Origin: Monoglobus sp964442605
GTDB lineage: Bacteria; Bacillota; Clostridia; Monoglobales; Monoglobaceae
Direction of reading: 5' to 3'
Assembly (NCBI GenBank): GCA_964442605.1
Contig: CAYTZR010000020.1
Location: forward strand, 1-37,185
DNA: 37,185 nucleotides
The position numbers and the translations under genes were made by a program. The notes below the pieces were generated by a model. That model saw only the letters and a list, made by a program, of their open reading frames with translations, searched no databases and was not told where the DNA came from. Positions 15,877 to 24,761 of this stretch are shown here, piece after piece. Numbering within the stretch: position 1 is the stretch's first letter; the number at the start of each line of letters is the position of its first letter.

Positions 15877-17562
15877 TCACTCCGCCGATATAATATAGAA
15901 GTATACACTCTGACCGCCGTAATTGAGCTTTATATCCAAATCCGGATACCTCTTTTCAAGCGCGGCGGTAAGCTCCTCTGCCTGTTCCGACTCCGCGTCA
16001 ATTCCATAGTAAACCGAAACAATACCACAGTCATCGTCTATCAGCTTTTCAGCCAAGCTGTAAAATATGTTCTCCATATCCTTGCCGCACAAAACCACCT
16101 TGCCGTCAACAACGCCCATAATATCGCCTTCGGCAATATTAAGTCCGTCCGCCTCGGAATTTCTCGCGGCATAGGTTATCTGACCGCACTTAACCATATC
16201 CATACACTCATTCATAATCCCGACATTCACGTCCGTATCAGCGTCCGGGTCAAAAGACGCGAGCGCGGTAATTCCCTGAGGCATATTTCTTGTCGGAATA
16301 ACCGTAACCCTGTTTTCGGTAAGCCCATCAACCTGCTCCGCCGCGAGAATTATATTCTTATTGTTGGGCAGTATAAACACGTTTTCCGCGTTGACAGACA
16401 ATGCCGCGTCAAGCAGCTCCTGTGTACTGGGGTTCATGGTTTGTCCGCCTTCCACTATTATATCGCAGTCAAGACTCTTAAACAGCTCGCTCATGCCGCT
16501 GCCCGATGCAACAGCAACAAAGCCGTACTTTTTCTTCGGCTCCGCCACGGTATCATTTGTATTGTTCGGCTCATCGTTATTATTTGTATCAGCGCCCGAC
16601 TTACCGTTTCCGATTATCTCATTATGCTGATACTTCATATTGTCTATTTTAAGGCTTGTAAGCTCGCCCAGCTTGAGCGCCTGCTCGATTACAAAGCCCG
16701 GGTGATTGGTGTGTATATGAACCTTAACGATTTCATCATCGTCTATTACCAGCATACAGTCACCCTTCGGCTTTATCGAGGCGGTAAACTGAGTAACCGA
16801 CCTTGACGCGCTCTTGTTTATCAAAAATTCGGTACAATAGCTATACTTAATATCGGCGGTGTCAATATCTTTACTCATCACGGTTTTATCGGCAGCCGCC
16901 TTTTTGTCCGCGTCAAGCTCCACGACAGCTCCCGTTTCAAGAGCCGAAACCGCTCCCCTGAGCAACACGATAACTCCGTATCCGCCCGCGTCAACCACTC
17001 CGGCTTGCTTTAAAACCGGTAAAATTTCCGGTGTTCTGTTAAGACTTTCCTCGCCGGTCTTAAGCGCACCCTTTAAAAAGTCGCGCACATCATCAAACTC
17101 GGTAAAATGCGCCTCGGCATATTCCGCGATTTCGCGCACAACCGTTAATATTGTACCTTCAGTCGGCTTCATTACGGCTCTGTACGCCGTATCTCTTGCG
17201 GAACAAATTGCGCGTTTAAGCTGCGCAACGTCAAGCTCCTCCGCTCCTTCCGATCCCAGCCACAGTCCGCGCAGTATCTGGGACAGTATAACTCCCGAGT
17301 TTCCTCTGGCATTTCTGAGCGCCACTCTCGAAAGAGTCTCCAGCGCCTCGGACACGGATACTGAGTCGTCAAGAGCCGCCGCGCTTCCCGCCGCCGCGCT
17401 GAATGTAAGACTCATATTTGTTCCCGTATCACCGTCAGGCACAGGGAATACGTTCATATCATTGACCTCGCCCGCCTTGTTTACAATACTGTTAGACGCG
17501 GATAAAATCATCAGCTTAAATATTTTGCTGTCTAATATTATAGGTTTTGATTTTGAATTCAT
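15877..17562 (-). CDS. fakA: DhaL/DegV-like fatty acid kinase subunit FakA (YloV)
   Basis: FakA is the ATP-binding subunit of the FakAB fatty acid kinase, which makes acyl-phosphate from free fatty acids bound to a FakB partner. The N-terminal DhaL domain has the Mg-ADP motif NVFPVPDGDTGTNMS (about residues 39-53) and ARGNSGVILSQILRG. A middle domain follows, with KPKGDCMLVIDDDEIVKVHIHTNHP split across it, then a DegV-like C-terminal domain (FILPNNKNI, VIPTRNMPQG). A short Asn-rich linker lies near residue 340. GGGGG lies before ATG. It sits between yloU and recG, the usual Firmicutes order. No fakB is in the window. Confidence 0.93.
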   Translation of the reverse strand: MNSKSKPIILDSKIFKLMILSASNSIVNKAGEVNDMNVFPVPDGDTGTNMSLTFSAAAGSAAALDDSVSVSEALETLSRVALRNARGNSGVILSQILRGLWLGSEGAEELDVAQLKRAICSARDTAYRAVMKPTEGTILTVVREIAEYAEAHFTEFDDVRDFLKGALKTGEESLNRTPEILPVLKQAGVVDAGGYGVIVLLRGAVSALETGAVVELDADKKAAADKTVMSKDIDTADIKYSYCTEFLINKSASRSVTQFTASIKPKGDCMLVIDDDEIVKVHIHTNHPGFVIEQALKLGELTSLKIDNMKYQHNEIIGNGKSGADTNNNDEPNNTNDTVAEPKKKYGFVAVASGSGMSELFKSLDCDIIVEGGQTMNPSTQELLDAALSVNAENVFILPNNKNIILAAEQVDGLTENRVTVIPTRNMPQGITALASFDPDADTDVNVGIMNECMDMVKCGQITYAARNSEADGLNIAEGDIMGVVDGKVVLCGKDMENIFYSLAEKLIDDDCGIVSVYYGIDAESEQAEELTAALEKRYPDLDIKLNYGGQSVYFYIISAE

Positions 17563-17584
17563 TTCTTTTCCCCCTGCGCAAGCG

Positions 17585-17938
17585 CTACTCCACTCTCATT
17601 CCCGCGATATTAACATCAATGCGGGTCACATTAAGTCCCGTCATCTGCTCAACGTTATACTTCACGCCGGATCTTACAACCTCTCCTATCGCGTTTATGT
17701 TGGTACCGTACTCCACTATGATGTAAAGAGTGATTTCAATTCCGTTTTCCACAGGTCTTATCCTTACACCCTTATCCATCTGCTCAAGCTTCAGCAGACG
17801 CGCAATTCCGTCCTTGCCTCCGCTGTACGCCATTCCGACAACGCCGTAGCAGGCGGTTGCCGCATAGCCGGCTATTTTGGCGATAACACTGTTCGCAATT
17901 TTTACGCTTCCTCCGGAATTATCAAAATTTCCACTCAT
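17585..17938 (-). CDS. yloU: Asp23/Gls24-family protein YloU
   Basis: The 117-residue protein (MSGNFDNSGGSVKIANSV...) has the family's conserved core: IAGYAATACYGVVGMA, then GVRIRPVENGIEITLYIIVEYGTNI and the VKYNVEQMTGL segment. These proteins are linked to the cell envelope and alkaline or envelope stress, and are commonly encoded just before fakA; the molecular role is not settled. GGAGG lies 7 bases before ATG. The A of its ATG is the last base of the yhaN stop (TAATG), so translation is probably coupled. An upstream in-frame start within yhaN is rejected. Confidence 0.9.
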   Translation of the reverse strand: MSGNFDNSGGSVKIANSVIAKIAGYAATACYGVVGMAYSGGKDGIARLLKLEQMDKGVRIRPVENGIEITLYIIVEYGTNINAIGEVVRSGVKYNVEQMTGLNVTRIDVNIAGMRVE

Positions 17939-20019
17939 TATTTTACCTCCATAATATTTATATCTCCAAATTTTTTCGAACACTCAATATCACGTCTGTG
18001 ACAGGTAAACATAACAGCCTGTCGGTTTTCGCTGCACAACTCGCGCAACAGCATAATAGCGCTCTCTGCCCTTTCATCGTCAAAGCTCATAAGCGCATCG
18101 TCCAGAAACAAAACAGTATCCTCCGCTTTCAGAGTGAGAGCTGCCACCGCGAGCCTCAGCGCGAGATATATTTGATTATATGTTCCCATGCTGAAAAATT
18201 CCGCGCGCTTAACATCGGAGCTGTCGTCTGTGTTTTTCAGGTTTAGGGTAAAATCCTCCGCAACTTTTACACTGCCGTGAGTCCCTCCTGTCAGTCTGCT
18301 CAAATACTCCTCGGTTTTTTCGTTAAGCATAGGCGTATAATCGGACTTTATGGCGTTATAAGCCTCCGACAGGCACTGCCGAGCCAGTATGCAAGCGTCT
18401 AATTCCATCTGCTTTTCATATAGCTTTTCATCTATCAATGCTATGTTATCTTCAATATCGCTGACAGGCACAAGCTCATGCATCTCGCGCGCAACCGAAT
18501 TTCTAAGCTCTGCCGATTTTGCGCTTATCTGTTCGCGCCTGCTCTCGTTTTCCCTTAGCATTTGGCTCAAATCCGCTCCCTTGGGCGGCGTTTCGGTCAA
18601 CACAAAGTCTCGCAGGCTGTCCGCCTCACGTTTAAGCGACTCATAATCGTCGCCGTTTAGCAGCTCAACGTACAGCTCATGAGCCATTTTTATTTTTTCC
18701 GTATCAGAGCTGTATAATGCGTATTTTCGGTCAAAGTCTCCGACGGTATCACATTCAAGCTCCTCAAGAACGGCTCTGAGCAGTTCCTCAAGCATCACTT
18801 TGCGTTTTTCGGAGGCTTCCGCCGCGCGGCACACATTTTCCATATCCACGCTAAGCGCGGCGAGTCTCTTATGATACCTGACACAGACGACGAAAAAAGC
18901 GATTGTCAAAATAAAGACCGCTATTCCGGCTTCATACAAAACAAGAGTGAAAATAATGCCGCAAACCAGCGCCGCCACTGTCAAAAGCGCTAAAGCACAA
19001 GTGGTGATTTTATAACCCTTAAGCCTGCCTTTTACGGCTTCGACTTCTTTTTCTTTAGCCTTTACTTCAGCGTTCAGCTGCTCCGTCTCCGCTTCCATCT
19101 CGTCTATCATACGCTCGTAGCCGTGAACACGCTCAGTTGTTATATCTTTAACCTTATGCTTAAAGAGTTGGAACTGCCGTGTATTGCCAATTTGCATTTC
19201 CTTTGTCATGCAGCCGTCAAGCCGCTTTACACGGGCAATTTTTTCCTTTGCGTTCTCGGATTTTTCAAGAGCGTGAAGATGCTCCATCTCCCGTCTCATA
19301 TCCTCAAGACGAGCCTCAAGACTCTCTATCTCGTTACGTGTATTTTCGGTTTTCGTAAGCAGCCTTTTCTGCTTTGCCAAATTCTCGGCAAGCCTGCCGC
19401 GCTCCGCGTTAAGCTTATCAATCTCACCGGGACTGCTGCGTCTGTCCTTGGCTTTAAGAGCCGCAATCTGTCTGTCCAGCTCCTCCTCAGCCGCACTGAC
19501 CGAAATATCGTCACATCCGCCGCTTTCCAAAAGGTTGATAAGCCGCGCCGTAATCTCGTCGTCTCTGCCTTGAGAAGCTATGCCGCTTTGGGCAATCCAA
19601 ACAGTCCTCTTAAACATCTGTTCGCTCATTCCCAAAATCCGCAAGCCCACATCGCCGCCTTTTACGTCTCCGTCAAAGTAATTTTCACCTGTGGCGGCAT
19701 ATGTAACCTTAACAACATCGCCCGACGCCCGATTTTTAAACTCGCGGTAAATTTCTATCTCCACGCCGTCCTTGCTGATTATCATACGCCCCTTCGCGCT
19801 TTTTTCATTCCACGGAATTATCCGTTCTCTGTCCTTAACGGGTGTATTCCTTGAAGTCCTTTGCGGCGCTCCGTACAGCATATATTTTATAAAAAGCTGA
19901 ACGGTTGATTTTCCCGCCTCGTTCGCTCCGTATATAAGATTTAGCCCCTTATCAAGCTCAATCACACAATCCGAAAGCTTTCCGAAGCTTATAAGCTCCA
20001 GTCTGACCAGTTTTGTCAT
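17938..20019 (-). CDS. yhaN: SbcC/SMC-like ATPase, YhaN family
   Basis: The 693-residue ATPase has Walker A YGANEAGKST near residue 30, long charged coiled coils (about 190-335 and 395-560), a C-terminal ABC-type signature (FSMGTYNQIYLALRLA) and Walker B VLFLDDALMSFDD. Two hydrophobic segments (about residues 337-360 and 365-380) interrupt the coiled coil where SbcC has its hook, as in YhaN-type proteins; membrane anchoring is inferred. It lies directly downstream of the metallophosphoesterase, so the two probably form an SbcCD/Mre11-Rad50-like pair for DNA-end processing. The ATG at 20019 follows AAGGGGTG, within a 32-bp repeat array. Confidence 0.88.
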   Translation of the reverse strand: MTKLVRLELISFGKLSDCVIELDKGLNLIYGANEAGKSTVQLFIKYMLYGAPQRTSRNTPVKDRERIIPWNEKSAKGRMIISKDGVEIEIYREFKNRASGDVVKVTYAATGENYFDGDVKGGDVGLRILGMSEQMFKRTVWIAQSGIASQGRDDEITARLINLLESGGCDDISVSAAEEELDRQIAALKAKDRRSSPGEIDKLNAERGRLAENLAKQKRLLTKTENTRNEIESLEARLEDMRREMEHLHALEKSENAKEKIARVKRLDGCMTKEMQIGNTRQFQLFKHKVKDITTERVHGYERMIDEMEAETEQLNAEVKAKEKEVEAVKGRLKGYKITTCALALLTVAALVCGIIFTLVLYEAGIAVFILTIAFFVVCVRYHKRLAALSVDMENVCRAAEASEKRKVMLEELLRAVLEELECDTVGDFDRKYALYSSDTEKIKMAHELYVELLNGDDYESLKREADSLRDFVLTETPPKGADLSQMLRENESRREQISAKSAELRNSVAREMHELVPVSDIEDNIALIDEKLYEKQMELDACILARQCLSEAYNAIKSDYTPMLNEKTEEYLSRLTGGTHGSVKVAEDFTLNLKNTDDSSDVKRAEFFSMGTYNQIYLALRLAVAALTLKAEDTVLFLDDALMSFDDERAESAIMLLRELCSENRQAVMFTCHRRDIECSKKFGDINIMEVK

Positions 20020-20023
20020 CAAT

Positions 20024-20105
20024 TCACCCCTTCGCTTCCATAATTCACCTCTAACTCACCCCTTCGCTTCAATAACTCACCTCTAATTCACCTCTTCGCT
20101 TCCAT
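20024..20105. repeat. 32-bp tandem array spanning the yhaO end and yhaN ribosome site
   Basis: Two full 32-bp units (20024-20055 and 20056-20087) and an 18-bp partial unit (20088-20105) start TCACCCCTTCGCTTC or close variants. On the minus strand each unit has the form ATGGAAGCGAAGRGGTGA, which is the end of yhaO (MEAKR-stop) in the outermost copy and the ribosome site of yhaN in the innermost copy. Thus the yhaO end and a Shine-Dalgarno-like AAGGGGTGA are multiplied between the genes. Confidence 0.93.
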
Positions 20106-21203
20106 CGCGTCAACACCTAAGCGAAGAGCCCTTCGCGCTATCTCATATTCACGGCTGTCCTTGCTGTACAGCTCGGCTTTTTTATTCATAAGCCGTATAT
20201 ATTCGGCACGCAGACTGTTGTCCGCCTCGTCAGCCGTCAAGTCATATTCCGTTTCAGTCTCGTCCCTTAACTCAATATAAAACCCTAAGGACGCAATTCT
20301 GCTTAAAATCAGTTCCAAATCGGGCTTAAACCCTTTTTCCGTCTTCCCCGTCAGTATTATTCTGAAAATATCATCACGGCTGAACTCATCGGCGCTCTGA
20401 GCTATTTTTTCAATAACGCTCTCATTATCGGCTACGCCGCGAGGCAGCTCTATATTCAAAATTCGGTATCCGCGCTTTGACGCTGATTTAAATTCAAGAT
20501 GTACGGAGCTGCGGCTAACCTCACCGATAATTATTCCGGAATTTCCCGTTTCATCAAATCCCCTTGGTTCTGGTATTCCGGGGTATGCCCACACTGTGCC
20601 TCCCGCGTCATTAAGACCGCTGTACTTATGAATGTGTCCCAACGCGGCGTAGTCAAACCCTTCAAGCTCTTTTTCGCTTATCGGGTTATATCGACATTCG
20701 CCGCCTATGCTGTACATATCCCCGTGAATAACCAGAATGTTGGCATATTCCGGGTGCTTTTCAAGCTCCGTCGGACGCACTATACCGCTTCCGTCGTCAT
20801 ATTTTGAGGAAAAGCTCGCGCCGCACACACGGAGCTTTAAGCTATCCAAATCAAAATATTCGCCGCGGCAGGAAAACACATGGACATTATCGCCGAGATC
20901 CGCGCGGCTGTAGACTGACGTGTCATTATAGGGATCGTGATTTCCCGCGCTGATAAATACGGGTATATCCCCAAGCTCCGCGAACTTGCGCGCCAGAAAG
21001 CTAACGGTTTCGCCGCTGACATTTTCTCCGTCAAACAAATCCCCCGATATGAGCACGACCTCCGCGTCTTTTTTCGCCGTTTCAATGATTTTGGAAAATA
21101 CCTCTCTCTGCTCGCTGCGTCTGAGCTTTGCACGCTCCAAAGACATTTTTGAAGTAAAGGGCGAGTCAAGATGAAGATCCGCCATATGCAGAATTCTTGC
21201 CAT
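20088..21203 (-). CDS. yhaO: Metallophosphoesterase, SbcD/YhaO family
   Basis: The 371-residue protein has the five phosphoesterase motifs in order: ADLHLDSPF, VLISGDLFDGE, FISAGNHDPYND, LVIHGDM and YAALGHIHKYS. All expected metal-binding Asp, His and Asn residues are present. It is most like YhaO, a DNA-end nuclease relative encoded beside YhaN. The C-terminal cap domain is more variable. AGGAG lies 8 bases before ATG. The final residues MEAKR are coded by the outermost unit of a 32-bp tandem array. Nuclease activity is inferred from the family. Confidence 0.92.
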   Translation of the reverse strand: MARILHMADLHLDSPFTSKMSLERAKLRRSEQREVFSKIIETAKKDAEVVLISGDLFDGENVSGETVSFLARKFAELGDIPVFISAGNHDPYNDTSVYSRADLGDNVHVFSCRGEYFDLDSLKLRVCGASFSSKYDDGSGIVRPTELEKHPEYANILVIHGDMYSIGGECRYNPISEKELEGFDYAALGHIHKYSGLNDAGGTVWAYPGIPEPRGFDETGNSGIIIGEVSRSSVHLEFKSASKRGYRILNIELPRGVADNESVIEKIAQSADEFSRDDIFRIILTGKTEKGFKPDLELILSRIASLGFYIELRDETETEYDLTADEADNSLRAEYIRLMNKKAELYSKDSREYEIARRALRLGVDAMEAKR

Positions 21204-21286
21204 GAAATCCTCTCCTCATAAAATACGACCGCCCAAAACAGAGAGCCAAAGCTTAGCTCCCGTCCTGCCGCGGCCGCAAATTTCAA

Positions 21287-22024
21287 TCAGTCCTCCTCAG
21301 GCATCTCCCAGGTGTGGTAAACATTCTGAACGTCATCGTTTTCCTCAAGCATATCAATAAGCTTTTCCATCCTTGCAACATCCTCAGGATTACTGAGCGT
21401 TGTTGTGGTTCGGGGTATGTAGTTTACCTCCGCCTGAGCGAATGTATAGCCCTTCTGTTCCAAGCCCTCTCTGGTACTGCCTAAGCTTTCGGGCGCGGTC
21501 AGGATCTCGTAGCACTCTTCCTCAACATTAAAGTCGTCCGCGCCTGCCTCCAGCGCATCCATCATCAAAGTATCCTCGTCAACCTCATCCGACTTTTCTA
21601 TTACAATGAGTCCCTTTTTATCGAACATAAAACCTACGCAGCCGTTCTGACCCAAGTTACCGCCGTTCTTGTCAAAATAGTGACGCAAATCCGCCGCCGT
21701 TCTGTTCTTGTTATCGCTAAGAGTTTCCACCATAACGGCTATTCCGCTGGGACCGTAGCCCTCGTATATCATTTCCGTATAGTTTCCGGCATCTCCTTCA
21801 CCCGAAGCCTTTTTTATACTTCTTTGAATTGTATCGTTCGGCATATTGTTTGCCTTTGCCTTCGCGATAACATCGCGAAGCTTCGAGTTGGAAGCCGGAT
21901 CGGGTCCGCCATCCTTTACCGCCACCATAATCTCCCTGCCGATTTTGGTGAATATCTTACCTCTTTTGGCATCTATCGCGCCTTTCTTTCTTTTTATGGT
22001 TGCCCATTTGGAATGTCCCGACAT
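21287..22024 (-). CDS. yebC: YebC/PmpR-family protein
   Basis: The 245-residue protein has the family start MSGHSKWATIKRKKGAIDAKRGKIF, and the conserved GPDPASNSKLRDVIAKAKANNMPND and YEGYGPSGIAVMVE segments. YebC proteins have been described as transcriptional regulators. More recent work links them to translation of difficult sequences such as proline runs. AGGAGG lies upstream of ATG with about 10 bases between. It is probably co-transcribed with yhaO-yhaN downstream. The 159-bp gap before the gene contains a small hairpin (GCGGCA-TTGC-TGCCGC at 22079-22094) and no clear promoter. Confidence 0.95.
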   Translation of the reverse strand: MSGHSKWATIKRKKGAIDAKRGKIFTKIGREIMVAVKDGGPDPASNSKLRDVIAKAKANNMPNDTIQRSIKKASGEGDAGNYTEMIYEGYGPSGIAVMVETLSDNKNRTAADLRHYFDKNGGNLGQNGCVGFMFDKKGLIVIEKSDEVDEDTLMMDALEAGADDFNVEEECYEILTAPESLGSTREGLEQKGYTFAQAEVNYIPRTTTTLSNPEDVARMEKLIDMLEENDDVQNVYHTWEMPEED

Positions 22025-22137
22025 TTTTAAATTTCCTCCTGTAATTTTCCTGTTTTAATTTAATCAGCAAAGTGCAGCGCGGCATTGCTGCCGCCCTACA
22101 CCCATGACTTCGCATTAATATTTTAATATTTTGAATT

Positions 22138-22205
22138 AATCCTTTAAAACCTCTTAAAAAATCTCTTAATCCTTCAAAGCCTCTTAATCCTTCAAAACCT
22201 CTTTC
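22138..22205. repeat. 18-bp tandem array duplicating the qmcA stop region
   Basis: CTCTTAATCCTTCAAAGC (22163-22180) and CTCTTAATCCTTCAAAAC (22181-22198) are tandem, with degenerate copies on both sides. On the minus strand they read GAG-GYT-TTG-AAG-GAT-TAA. The qmcA ending EVLKD-stop is therefore followed in frame by EALKD-stop, then EIF-stop, then EVLKD-stop. Confidence 0.92.
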
Positions 22206-23101
22206 AGCGTTGTCGCAAGCCCTGCTATACCTTGGATTTCGGACGGCAGAATAATCTTTGTCGCCTTGCCGTCCGCGGCTTTTTCAAACGCCTCAAGACT
22301 CTTTATTGTAAGCACCTGCTGCGACGGCATAGACTCGTTAAGCATTTTTATACCATCGGCTGTTGCCTGCTGTACATTTCTGATTGCCTGCGCTTCACCC
22401 TCGGCAATTCTGATAGCCGCCTCCTTATCAGCCTCCGCTTTCAGGATTTGAGACTCCTTCTCTGCCTGAGCCTCCAAAATTCTCGACTCCTTTTCACCCT
22501 CTGCCACGAGGATTGCCGATTTCTTTTCACCCTCGGCACGCAATATAGACTCGCGGCGCTCTCGCTCCGCCTTCATCTGCTTTTCCATAGCCTCTCGTAT
22601 TCCCGCCGGAGGAATGATGTTTTTAAGTTCAACCCGATTTACTTTTATTCCCCACGGGTCTGTTGCCTCATCGAGAATAGAACGCATTTTTGTATTTATA
22701 ACATCCCTTGACGTCAGACTCTCGTCAAGCTCCATATCGCCGATTATATTACGCAGAGTGGTTGCGGTCAGATTTTCTATTGCCGACATAGGAAGCTCAA
22801 CACCGTAGGTGTAAAGCTTGGGGTCGGTAATCTGATAATACACAACCGTGTCTATCTGCATTGTTACGTTATCCTTTGTAATAACAGGCTGCGGAGGGAA
22901 GTCAACAACCTGCTCCTTAAGCGTAACCTTGTTCGCGACTCTTTCAATCAGCGGAATTTTTATGTGAAGTCCGACGCTCCATGTCGCGCTGTAAGCGCCC
23001 AGACGCTCAACCACATACGCCTTCGCCTGCGGCACGATTTTTATGTTTGCAACTATCAAAACAACGATAACCGCCAACAATAACACCAAAAAATATTGCA
23101 T
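22184..23101 (-). CDS. SPFH/band-7 membrane protein (stomatin/QmcA type)
   Basis: The 305-residue protein has one N-terminal transmembrane helix (about residues 3-22, FLVLLLAVIVVLIVANI), then the band-7 domain (YVVERLGAYSATWSVGLHIKIPLIERV split across it; KVTLKEQVVDFPPQPVITKDN; TLRNIIGDMELDE). An Ala/Glu-rich coiled coil (about 175-245) has repeats of the form AEGEKES/AEAxKE, and GIAGLATTLKEVL ends the protein. SPFH proteins build ring or cage scaffolds in membrane microdomains. It follows nfeD, the usual partner, in one operon. GAGGT lies 6 bases before ATG. Its stop region is copied in tandem downstream. Confidence 0.93.
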   Translation of the reverse strand: MQYFLVLLLAVIVVLIVANIKIVPQAKAYVVERLGAYSATWSVGLHIKIPLIERVANKVTLKEQVVDFPPQPVITKDNVTMQIDTVVYYQITDPKLYTYGVELPMSAIENLTATTLRNIIGDMELDESLTSRDVINTKMRSILDEATDPWGIKVNRVELKNIIPPAGIREAMEKQMKAERERRESILRAEGEKKSAILVAEGEKESRILEAQAEKESQILKAEADKEAAIRIAEGEAQAIRNVQQATADGIKMLNESMPSQQVLTIKSLEAFEKAADGKATKIILPSEIQGIAGLATTLKEVLKD

Positions 23102-23122
23102 AAGCTAACCTCTTTCTCTGAC

Positions 23123-23219
23123 TTCCGATTGTTTATTATGTTACTCTCTGATTGTTTATGTTGCCTTCCGATTGTTTATATTTTGTTTGTGTTTTGTTTA
23201 TGCTTTGTTTATGTTGCCG
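23123..23219. repeat. Imperfect tandem repeats between nfeD stop and qmcA
   Basis: TGTTTATGTTGCC occurs at 23206-23218 (covering the nfeD TAA) and again at 23154-23166. GATTGTTTAT variants with CTTCC occur at about 23123-23140, 23149-23160 and 23166-23180. The array fills most of the 107-bp gap between the two genes. Confidence 0.75.
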
Positions 23220-23649
23220 TCGGCTCAGCCACTACCAGCTTAACACCGGAAATACTCAATACTGTCACCGTCTCGCCCTCGGCAATAGGTTTGTCATTCT
23301 CCGAAACAGCGGACCATACCTGACCGGCTATTTTGACCTGACCCGCGCCGTTTATACCGTCAATCGGGCTTATAACCAATGCCTCGCGTCCAATGAGCCT
23401 GTCGGCGTTGGTTCTCTGCGGCTTAGACACAGAAATCCTTTTCAAAGCCGGACGTGTAACACAAAGCAATATTGCCGACGCGACCACAAACACGCTGACC
23501 TGAACGGGAACGGAAGCGCCAAGCTGCGCCGCAATCGCCGCAGCAACCGCGCCAATCGCGAACCATATCGTTATAAGAGCAACCGTCGCTCCCTCAATCA
23601 CACCAAATACAACCGCTGCAATAATCCAAAATATGCCGGCGCTTGTCAT
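23209..23649 (-). CDS. NfeD-family membrane protein
   Basis: The 146-residue protein is a short NfeD. It has three hydrophobic segments (about residues 5-24, 26-43 and 50-66) followed by an OB-fold domain (LIGREALVISPI, GQVKIAGQVWSAVSEN, IAEGETVTVLSISGVKLVV). NfeD proteins are partners of SPFH scaffolds, matching the gene directly downstream. AAAGGTGA lies just before ATG. It probably belongs to a divIC-S1-nfeD-SPFH transcript read from the promoter at 24647-24675. Confidence 0.9.
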   Translation of the reverse strand: MTSAGIFWIIAAVVFGVIEGATVALITIWFAIGAVAAAIAAQLGASVPVQVSVFVVASAILLCVTRPALKRISVSKPQRTNADRLIGREALVISPIDGINGAGQVKIAGQVWSAVSENDKPIAEGETVTVLSISGVKLVVAEPTAT

Positions 23650-23687
23650 AATATCACCTTTTCTTAGCTTGTCCCAATTACGCGGAT

Positions 23688-24149
23688 TTAATACGCCCTT
23701 TTATATCCGCCGCTGCGCTTATTGTCATTGCTGCGTTTTAAATCCTGAAACCTTTCGTCGCTGTCTTTTTTAAATTTTTGCAGCATATCGTCAAAGCTCA
23801 GTTCATCATTTCCGCGCTTTGTCACAAACTCAAACTCCTCAGGAGGTCTTGTGCTTTTCGGAGCAGCGGAGCCCTTTTTGGTCTTGTTCCGCTTTTCCGC
23901 CTTTGCTTTCTTTGCCTCCGCTTCCGCTCTTTTAATCGAAAGGCTGATTTTTCCGTTATCCATGCCGATAACCTTAACCTTTACTGTCTGTCCCCTCTTG
24001 AGATGCTGATTTACATCCTCAACATACTCTGTCGCTATCTCGGAAATATGGATAAGTCCGGACTTTCCTCCCGGAAGCTCCGCAAAAGCACCGAAAGACG
24101 TAATTCCGGTAATTTTTGCACTCAATACCATTCCTACTTCAATTTGCAT
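23688..24149 (-). CDS. yabR: S1-domain RNA-binding protein (YabR type)
   Basis: The protein (153 residues from MQIEVGMV) has one S1 RNA-binding domain at about residues 1-70: GMVLSAKITGITSFGAFAEL, KSGLIHISEIA, VNQHLKRGQTVKVKVIGMD and KISLSIK. A basic, low-complexity tail rich in Lys, Glu and Arg follows. Order and similarity fit YabR, encoded next to divIC. The start is uncertain: the internal ATG at 24149 fits the family, but its AGGAGG is about 14 bases away, and the upstream in-frame ATG at 24188 has no ribosome site. Confidence 0.9.
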   Translation of the reverse strand: MQIEVGMVLSAKITGITSFGAFAELPGGKSGLIHISEIATEYVEDVNQHLKRGQTVKVKVIGMDNGKISLSIKRAEAEAKKAKAEKRNKTKKGSAAPKSTRPPEEFEFVTKRGNDELSFDDMLQKFKKDSDERFQDLKRSNDNKRSGGYKRAY

Positions 24150-24202
24150 ACTTTCTGAAAACTCCTCCTGAGAGTTACCTCTCCGCATTTATATAAATTT
24201 TA

Positions 24203-24583
24203 TTAATCACTGCTGTTAGCGTCTATATACACACGCTCATTAGGTACAACCAGCCCCAGCTTTTCACGCGCCATACGCTCCAAATATTCGGGATCGTTCA
24301 CGCTTTCCAGCTCGTCCTCAAGTCTGTCTGTCTCGCGGCTCGCTGAATTGATTTGCTCGGTTATCTCTTGGATTTCATCGTTCTTGTGGCTTAGAACCAC
24401 CTGCTGGCTTATCATCTTGCCCGCAAAATAAACGCAGAAAACCAGAACAAGCATGCTTAAAATAAACCTCTTTAAATTTATTTTAATCTTGCCGGTTCTC
24501 TTTATTGTACGCGCGGCTCTGTCTCTCACATCGGATGCCGGCGACACGCGTCTGTTTCTGTCTGATTTTTCAGCTTCTTTCAC
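24203..24583 (-). CDS. divIC: Septum formation initiator DivIC/FtsB family
   Basis: The protein (126 residues from a GTG start) has a basic N-terminal cytoplasmic part, one transmembrane helix (about residues 39-57, FILSMLVLVFCVYFAGKM) and an extracytoplasmic coiled coil (NDEIQEITEQINSASRETDR split across it). It ends with the family motif DPEYLERMAREKLGLVVPNERVYI. DivIC acts in the divisome with FtsL and DivIB. I chose the GTG at 24583 because AGGTGG lies 5 bases upstream; an in-frame TTG at 24604 lacks this. The consensus promoter at 24647-24675 drives it. The order yabP-yabQ-divIC-yabR matches Bacillus. Confidence 0.9.
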   Translation of the reverse strand: MKEAEKSDRNRRVSPASDVRDRAARTIKRTGKIKINLKRFILSMLVLVFCVYFAGKMISQQVVLSHKNDEIQEITEQINSASRETDRLEDELESVNDPEYLERMAREKLGLVVPNERVYIDANSSD

Positions 24584-24646
24584 TGCTTCCACCTGCCAAA
24601 ACAATAATATTTACAAAATAATATGTCCGTAACATTACACATTAAT

Positions 24647-24675
24647 ATTATATATTAACGGTCTCACTTTGTCAA
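24647..24675 (-). promoter_or_regulatory. Consensus SigA promoter of divIC
   Basis: On the minus strand, TTGACA (24675-24670), a 17-bp spacer and TATAAT (24652-24647), a full match to the vegetative consensus, about 64 bp upstream of the start. It separates vegetative divIC expression from the sporulation genes upstream. Confidence 0.85.
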
Positions 24676-24761
24676 TGAAAAAATGGCTTTTATAAACATT
24701 TTTTAAACATTTCTTTTTGAATAAATAAACGGCTTTTCATTAAATGAAAAATCGGGCAACT

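Noticed and set aside
16859..18001. Long open frame (380 codons) on the plus strand opposite fakA and yloU
   Set aside because: It is the antisense shadow of two well-supported genes, has low-complexity Ser/Ala-rich sequence and no ribosome site or family motif.
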